Shown here piece after piece: positions 59,731-64,000 of a stretch of 64,000 bases of DNA. How positions within the stretch are numbered: position 1 is the stretch's first letter; every line of letters starts with the position of its first letter. A model generated the notes under the pieces. That model ran no database searches. It saw only the letters and a program-made list of their open reading frames with translations, and had not been told where the DNA came from. The DNA is from a virus. Location: the IMG/VR virus record IMGVR_UViG_3300037502_002145, positions 51,872 through 115,871 of that record; one strand, given 5' to 3'. A program made the translations under genes and the position numbers.

Positions 59731-59946
59731 ATGGGAAAGATTTTGTCTAAAAAAGATTTACAATATGGCTGTTTTTTGGCAGGTTATAATTGCGTGAAAT
59801 GTGGCAAAACAGTAATAGTAAAAAATTTTAGCTGGGGAACTGATAAACTTGGATTTGGTGACACAGATGGAATTTCATTTGAATTAGACAAATTAATGAA
59901 GAAAAAAGAAATCAATTATTGTTGCAAATGTGGGTCTGAATTATAA
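59731..59946 (+). CDS. Zinc-ribbon protein (71 aa)
   Basis: ATG after AAAGGAG. CVKCGKT and CCKCGSEL flank an acidic middle, forming a zinc ribbon. Function unknown. Confidence 0.6.
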   Translation: MGKILSKKDLQYGCFLAGYNCVKCGKTVIVKNFSWGTDKLGFGDTDGISFELDKLMKKKEINYCCKCGSEL

Positions 59947-60001
59947 AATCTAAATATCATAGTGAATTGAATTAGGATTTTATTAAGAAAGGAGTGGGAT
60001 A

Positions 60002-60145
60002 ATGAACGAGATAGAGATTGATAATTTAATTTTAGAACTTAGTAGATTATGTTTTACAGTGTCAGCAGGAACGTATTATTCAGAGACATGTTTAGAATTG
60101 GATGATGTAATTGAATTACTTAAAGAAAAATTACTTAAAACTTAA
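60002..60145 (+). CDS. Small hypothetical peptide (47 aa)
   Basis: ATG after AAAGGAG. Acidic helical peptide with two Cys; not recognised. Confidence 0.5.
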   Translation: MNEIEIDNLILELSRLCFTVSAGTYYSETCLELDDVIELLKEKLLKT

Positions 60146-60202
60146 GATAATAGGTAGTTTGATTTACAACAGACTAATAAAACAGTAAAGGAGTGGTTAC
60201 AT

Positions 60203-60361
60203 ATGATTGAAATGTATGAGAAAGCCACTGGTAGAAAAGTGATTATATATGACATAACAGAAGATGGTCACGGTTATGCTAAATTCTTAGTACGTAAAAA
60301 TGGTGCATGGGTTTGGAGAAGTGCTAAACATTATATTCCGGTTGAAGAAAATTTGATATAG
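60203..60361 (+). CDS. Small hypothetical protein (52 aa)
   Basis: ATG after AAAGGAG. Beta-type sequence with Trp residues (KNGAWVWRSAKHY). Unknown. Confidence 0.55.
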   Translation: MIEMYEKATGRKVIIYDITEDGHGYAKFLVRKNGAWVWRSAKHYIPVEENLI

Positions 60362-60375
60362 AAAGGAGAATTATA

Positions 60376-60684
60376 TTGGATAAATATTTAATTTTTATTG
60401 AAACAGGAGGTTCACAAGGAGATTATAAGATTAGTTATTCTCACTACTATATATGTGAAGGAACAACTGAGGAAGAGGCTGTAATCAATTGGTATAACAA
60501 AGTAAATAATTACATGAAAGAACTTTATAAGACCGATCAGTATAAAAATTACAAATATAACCAAACAAAGCCAAAATTAACTTGTGAAAATGGAGTTTGG
60601 AGAGAAAGTGGTTATATTTTACAAGTAATAAAGTTAAAAGAATTTGAAGATAATGGAGTTTGGAAAAAGCTTAAATGGATATAA
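60376..60684 (+). CDS. Hypothetical protein (102 aa)
   Basis: TTG start after AAAGGAG. Aromatic-rich; EGTTEEEAVINWYNKV and ESGYILQVIKL are reminiscent of small phage proteins, not assigned. Confidence 0.6.
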   Translation: MDKYLIFIETGGSQGDYKISYSHYYICEGTTEEEAVINWYNKVNNYMKELYKTDQYKNYKYNQTKPKLTCENGVWRESGYILQVIKLKEFEDNGVWKKLKWI

Positions 60685-60717
60685 ATGTGTTATTTTATTA
60701 AGAAAGGACGTGTATAA

Positions 60718-60831
60718 ATGATAATCAAACGCAACTGGAAAAAGCAAAAGGGATTCAGAACTTATTATTATACCGGCTATTTCCTGTTTGGGATTATACC
60801 ATTGTTCATTGTTAGCGATTATATAGCATAA
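60718..60831 (+). CDS. Small membrane peptide (37 aa)
   Basis: ATG after AAAGGACG. A basic N-terminus and one hydrophobic helix (YFLFGIIPLFIVSDYIA). Function unknown. Confidence 0.5.
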   Translation: MIIKRNWKKQKGFRTYYYTGYFLFGIIPLFIVSDYIA

Positions 60832-60865
60832 GGATATTAATATAATACTGAAAGGAAATGAAGAT

Positions 60866-61066
60866 ATGACTAAAACAACAAGATTATGTAACAAATGCGG
60901 AAGAGAAATTGAGAGTTTTAATGATTTTACTTTAATCTATCAGTTTGGCTATGAATCTAAGTTTGATGGTGATTATTTAAATCTCGATTTATGTGGTTGT
61001 TGCTTGGATGAATTTGTGGATCACCTAATTGCAACGTGTCAAATAAAGCCTGTAATTGAAAATTAA
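60866..61066 (+). CDS. Zinc-binding small protein (66 aa)
   Basis: ATG after AAAGGAA. CNKCGREI and CGCC form a likely zinc site. Similar in plan to the protein at 34218-34451. Function unknown. Confidence 0.6.
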   Translation: MTKTTRLCNKCGREIESFNDFTLIYQFGYESKFDGDYLNLDLCGCCLDEFVDHLIATCQIKPVIEN

Positions 61067-61115
61067 TACATAACAACACTAATATAAAACTATAAACAAT
61101 TTAAGGAGAAAAGTG

Positions 61116-61790
61116 ATGATAAAAAGAATGCTAAGTATCGTGCTGATTATAGCTGGTACGACAACACTTCTTATCTCATGGAAGACTCACACTACTGTGT
61201 CTTCGGCTAATGAGAGTAGAAGACCAGTAATACAAGGAGAAAGATATTACAATATCGAAGAAACAAAAGAGGAATTAGTATTAAGCAGCATGGAAGAAGA
61301 TATTACATATACAGTCGGCGAAAGAGAAGTAGTCGGCTTAACGGTTAGTAAGTTGAAGGTTGAGAAAAAAGAACCAGAACCATTATACGATTTTACGGAT
61401 GAAGAAATTGCTATATTGGAACGTATAACTGAAGCAGAATGTGAAGGTAAAGATGTTGACTCTAAAAAGAACGTTGCCAGTGTAATAATCAATAGAGTAA
61501 ATAGTGATAATTTTCCATCCACTGTTGAAAAAGTGGTGTTTCAGAAAAAGCCGTCGATTCAGTTTGCACCAACTGAAGATAAAAGATATTACAAAGTTGA
61601 GATTACTCAAGAAACAAAAGATGCAGTTAAAACAGTTTTGCATGATGGGGTTACTACTGAAGCTACTTATTTTACCAACATGGATAATGTTACATCTCCA
61701 AAGTTAAAGCGATGGTTTAAAAATAGCTTAGAGTTCTTATTTAAAGATGACGCAAATCATAGTTTTTTTATCGAGAAGGATGGTGATTAA
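61116..61790 (+). CDS. SleB-like cell wall hydrolase (224 aa)
   Basis: ATG 61116 after AAGGAG. A membrane anchor or signal (residues 3-20) is followed by a variable region. The C-terminal Hydrolase_2 domain begins near residue 90: ERITEAECEGKD has the catalytic Glu, then VASVIINRVNS, FAPT and ATYFTN. Such enzymes cut peptidoglycan, as in spore germination; in phages they help entry, lysis or cell wall remodelling. Confidence 0.8.
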   Translation: MIKRMLSIVLIIAGTTTLLISWKTHTTVSSANESRRPVIQGERYYNIEETKEELVLSSMEEDITYTVGEREVVGLTVSKLKVEKKEPEPLYDFTDEEIAILERITEAECEGKDVDSKKNVASVIINRVNSDNFPSTVEKVVFQKKPSIQFAPTEDKRYYKVEITQETKDAVKTVLHDGVTTEATYFTNMDNVTSPKLKRWFKNSLEFLFKDDANHSFFIEKDGD

Positions 61791-61943
61791 TTGTACGAAG
61801 TACCAGATAACCATTACATATTAGATGCATACGAAAGAGAAGAGGAAAGATTGCAACGGCGCAGAGAAAGAGAAGAGTCTGAAGAAGATATAGAAGTTGA
61901 GGAATTACCTTATTATATAGAAGTTGAGGAGGTGGAAGAATGA
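61791..61943 (+). CDS. Small highly acidic peptide (50 aa)
   Basis: TTG start directly after the hydrolase stop, with AAGGATGGTG in the end of that gene. More than a third Glu/Asp. It overlaps the next gene by 4 bp. Function unknown. Confidence 0.5.
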   Translation: MYEVPDNHYILDAYEREEERLQRRREREESEEDIEVEELPYYIEVEEVEE

Positions 61944-62167
61944 CAATTGGATGGATAATATTTGTAGCTGTAATTTTAGTTTTACTGGTGGTTATTCCAA
62001 CTATGAGAATGAGTAGTATGTGTAGTCGAGAAGAAGAAAGAAATGCTAATCCGTATGATACGTATACTGTTGGTCATTGCGAGAGATTACATAAAATAGC
62101 AAATAAGTCTGTTGTTATCGATAATGGACATATAACTGAATTTGTTGAAGAAAAGGAGAACGAATAA
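61940..62167 (+). CDS. Small membrane protein (75 aa)
   Basis: ATG after GAGGAGG. One N-terminal membrane helix (IIFVAVILVLLVVIP), then a polar domain. Chained to its neighbours by overlaps (ATGA before, A shared after). It could act with the hydrolase. Confidence 0.6.
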   Translation: MTIGWIIFVAVILVLLVVIPTMRMSSMCSREEERNANPYDTYTVGHCERLHKIANKSVVIDNGHITEFVEEKENE

Positions 62168-62421
62168 TGTTAATACAAAAAATAATGAAAGCAATTGAAT
62201 ACGAGCAATTAAAGATTGATATATTTAGCGACGAGGTGATATTCCTTTTGTGGGATGGTGAACTACCTATTGTATATGATATTAAAGATAAGACAATTGC
62301 AGTAAGCACTGAATATGCAAATGGCAGTATTGACCTTACAAGTGAAGATGTTGAAATTTTAAGCAACGTTATGAAGATATTAGAAGAACATAAAGAAGAA
62401 ATTGCTAGTTGGTTTGAGTAG
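62167..62421 (+). CDS. Hypothetical protein (84 aa)
   Basis: ATG overlaps the previous stop by one base (TAATG). Acidic alpha/beta; unknown family. Confidence 0.6.
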   Translation: MLIQKIMKAIEYEQLKIDIFSDEVIFLLWDGELPIVYDIKDKTIAVSTEYANGSIDLTSEDVEILSNVMKILEEHKEEIASWFE

Positions 62422-62433
62422 GAGGATGACGGA

Positions 62434-63159
62434 ATGAAAGTTTATTTAAATAGTATTACAGGTATTGATGATGCAATAATTTCAATGTATATGAGCAAAA
62501 GAAGTTGGACACGAGAAAAGGAGGTTGACATTAGAAAACTTGTTGAAACATGTACATATAGAAACGGCAGAACAAAACAAGGCTTAGAAGATGAAGTTGT
62601 AAATAGGTTTGATTCTGAATTATTAAAGATTTTTAAATGGGGTAAAAAACATATTACTTTATTAAGATATATGGATATCTCTGTGACTGTTCAAGGTTTA
62701 CATAGAGGAGCTACAGATGATTTTGATTCACATGCAAAAAGACTAGATAATAGAATTGTGCGAAGTAGTACTCGATTAGCAACTTATACAACTGAAGAAA
62801 TTTCAGAATGGTATGAAGACAAAATAATTCCTACAGATATAGCGTTAGCTTATTTGGGAATCAATACTCCAGAAGAGATTGTATATAACAATAATATATA
62901 TGTTAAATCGCCAAATGGATACATATTAAAGGGCATGGAAAATCTCCACGATGTTAGACGAGGGTTATATATGTTGTCTTTACCAATGGATTTTATATTT
63001 AAGGTTAATGTAACAGAATTTGCTCATATAGTAAAAGAGAGAGACAAGAATAGCTCAGCAGCTCCAGAATTGAAATTGATGATTGAATCATTAATAACAC
63101 AATTAGAAGAATGGTATCCAATGTTAAATAGAAAATTGTTCTATGATATTAAGAATTAG
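62434..63159 (+). CDS. thyX: ThyX-like flavin-dependent thymidylate synthase (241 aa)
   Basis: ATG after AGGAGG. SHAKRLDNRIVRSSTRLATYT partly matches the RHRxxSxxxxSxR motif region of ThyX, though the motif is diverged. The C-terminal FKVNVTEFAHIVKERDKNSSAAPELKLMIESLITQLEEWYP matches the conserved ThyX end. ThyX makes dTMP from dUMP, which dUTPase supplies. The divergence leaves activity uncertain. Confidence 0.65.
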   Translation: MKVYLNSITGIDDAIISMYMSKRSWTREKEVDIRKLVETCTYRNGRTKQGLEDEVVNRFDSELLKIFKWGKKHITLLRYMDISVTVQGLHRGATDDFDSHAKRLDNRIVRSSTRLATYTTEEISEWYEDKIIPTDIALAYLGINTPEEIVYNNNIYVKSPNGYILKGMENLHDVRRGLYMLSLPMDFIFKVNVTEFAHIVKERDKNSSAAPELKLMIESLITQLEEWYPMLNRKLFYDIKN

Positions 63160-63172
63160 GAGGTGATAAATA

Positions 63173-63727
63173 ATGATTGCTCTATTAGGTTATAGTGCAA
63201 GTGGTAAATCTACTATTGAAAGAGAATTGGTTAAACAATACAAAATGAATAAGATTGTATCTTATACTACCCGCCCACCGAGGCTAGGAGAATTTGACGG
63301 AGAAGACTATCATTTTATTTCAGAACAAGAATTCTTAAAAAGAAAATCTGTCGGATATTTTGCAGAAACAACTAGCTATAATACAGTATATGGCATATGG
63401 CATTACGGAACGGCATTAAAAGATATAACGGATGATAAGGTATGCGTAATTAATCCTGAAGGACTTAGGCAACTAAAACAACATAATCTAAATATTACAA
63501 GCTTCTATATTGATATAGATGAAGTTACCATAATCGACAGATTAAAGAAACGTGGTGACAATGAAGAAGAATATATGAGTAGATTAGAAAGAGATAGATT
63601 GGATTTTGCCAATATACATAATGAGGTTGATTTTGTTATAGGTAACAATAAGAACCAATTAACACCACTAGAAATGACTTCTATCGTTTATCTTTTGAGT
63701 AAGGCAAAGGTGGTGTCTAATGAGTAG
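63173..63727 (+). CDS. gmk: Guanylate kinase-like protein (184 aa)
   Basis: ATG after AGGAGGTGAT. P-loop GYSASGKST (residues 6-14), SYTTRPPRLGEFDGEDYHFIS (GMP-binding) and a lid-type RLKKRGDNEEEYMSRLERD follow the guanylate kinase plan. It would convert GMP or dGMP to the diphosphate. Confidence 0.88.
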   Translation: MIALLGYSASGKSTIERELVKQYKMNKIVSYTTRPPRLGEFDGEDYHFISEQEFLKRKSVGYFAETTSYNTVYGIWHYGTALKDITDDKVCVINPEGLRQLKQHNLNITSFYIDIDEVTIIDRLKKRGDNEEEYMSRLERDRLDFANIHNEVDFVIGNNKNQLTPLEMTSIVYLLSKAKVVSNE

Positions 63728-63890
63728 TCAAGATCAATTATTAATCACCCTAGATAAGAATTACCACTTTATCAGAGAGCAGATTGTACATGGCGAGTTT
63801 AAGAATGCGGTGGAAGGATGTAAGTTGTTGGCAAATTATATGAGCGTTAAGGTGAAAGAGTTGGGAGAGGAGAATGAGGAAAATAAATAA
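63720..63890 (+). CDS. Small hypothetical protein (56 aa)
   Basis: ATG overlaps the kinase end by 8 bp, with AAGGTGG upstream. Helical, with a Glu-rich tail. Unknown. Confidence 0.55.
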   Translation: MSSQDQLLITLDKNYHFIREQIVHGEFKNAVEGCKLLANYMSVKVKELGEENEENK

Positions 63891-64000
63891 ATTATATATT
63901 GATTTCGATGGAACAATGGTGAACACGATCAAGAAAGTGGTTGAATTATACCATGCAGACTACAGTAGTCATCCTGATTATATAAAACATCACTGGACGG
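63874..64000 (+). CDS. HAD-like hydrolase, 5' part (runs off the right edge)
   Basis: ATG 63874 overlaps the previous gene, with GGGAGAGGAG upstream. LYIDFDGTMVNT is the catalytic DxDGT motif of HAD phosphatases, probably a 5'-nucleotidase of the nucleotide pathway. 42 residues are visible. Confidence 0.75.
   Translation, partial: MRKINKLYIDFDGTMVNTIKKVVELYHADYSSHPDYIKHHWT

Noticed and set aside
1-64000. Ribosomal RNA, capsid, tail or terminase genes, cas1/cas2, toxin genes of clostridial type
   Set aside because: Looked for and not seen; phage or plasmid identity is therefore left open.

Overview
This is an AT-rich (visibly about 30% GC) Gram-positive replicon, most likely a large phage-plasmid or plasmid of a Clostridia host. 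The evidence is strong AGGAGG ribosome sites before nearly every gene, TTGACA/TATAAT promoters, an oxygen-independent ribonucleotide reductase (NrdD/NrdG), a SleB-like cell wall hydrolase, and many phage-type genes: Rha and ORF6N antirepressors, Sak-type annealase, dUTPase and orphan DNA methylases. No capsid, portal, tail or terminase gene is visible, so phage versus plasmid cannot be settled here. Almost all genes are on the + strand after position 2750.

Layout. 1-2430: a short minus-strand operon with an SF2 helicase-like ATPase, driven from a promoter near 2410. 2460-5850: a segregation and maintenance block with candidate parC repeats, ParM-like actin, candidate ParR, an FtsK/TcpA-like ATPase and a replication-relaxation protein, closed by a terminator; a NERD nuclease follows. 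6430-8720: 2.3 kb without genes, holding seven same-strand DnaA boxes (7879-7974), an abrupt G-rich to C-rich strand switch and copies of a 40-bp repeat. 8720-17840: about two dozen very small genes around two large proteins, a repeat-containing 557-aa protein and a DUF4942-type methylase. This looks like an early-entry or anti-host region. 18100-31230: accessory genes, including regulators, a TnpB, a tyrosine recombinase, a frameshifted type IV coupling protein remnant, an interrupted CPBP protease, a MazF toxin and a two-gene DGxHR plus degenerate-recombinase operon. 31350-33200: a compact type V-F CRISPR unit. 33250-36770: small phage genes and a third TnpB-superfamily gene. 36840-46600: a replication and recombination module (annealase, SSB, nucleases, DnaB-like helicase, TOPRIM primase, DNA polymerase III alpha, ERCC4 nuclease). 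46800-64000: DNA modification and nucleotide metabolism, including methylases, PAPS reductase-like protein, NrdDG, dUTPase, ThyX-like protein and guanylate kinase.

Most notable points. (1) A 426-aa Cas12f1-like nuclease with intact RuvC residues lies directly downstream of a four-repeat array (periods 66, 67 and 64 nt). A structured non-coding segment upstream contains a 16-nt antirepeat, and no cas1/cas2 is nearby. (2) At least seven genes with strong Shine-Dalgarno sequences can only start at ATT, ATA or ACG. (3) A conserved box, AATATAAAAC, recurs about 28 times between genes, always oriented with transcription and often directly upstream of the -35 element. (4) Two very small tRNA-like structures are present.

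Functions come from motif recognition and family knowledge only; no database search was run.
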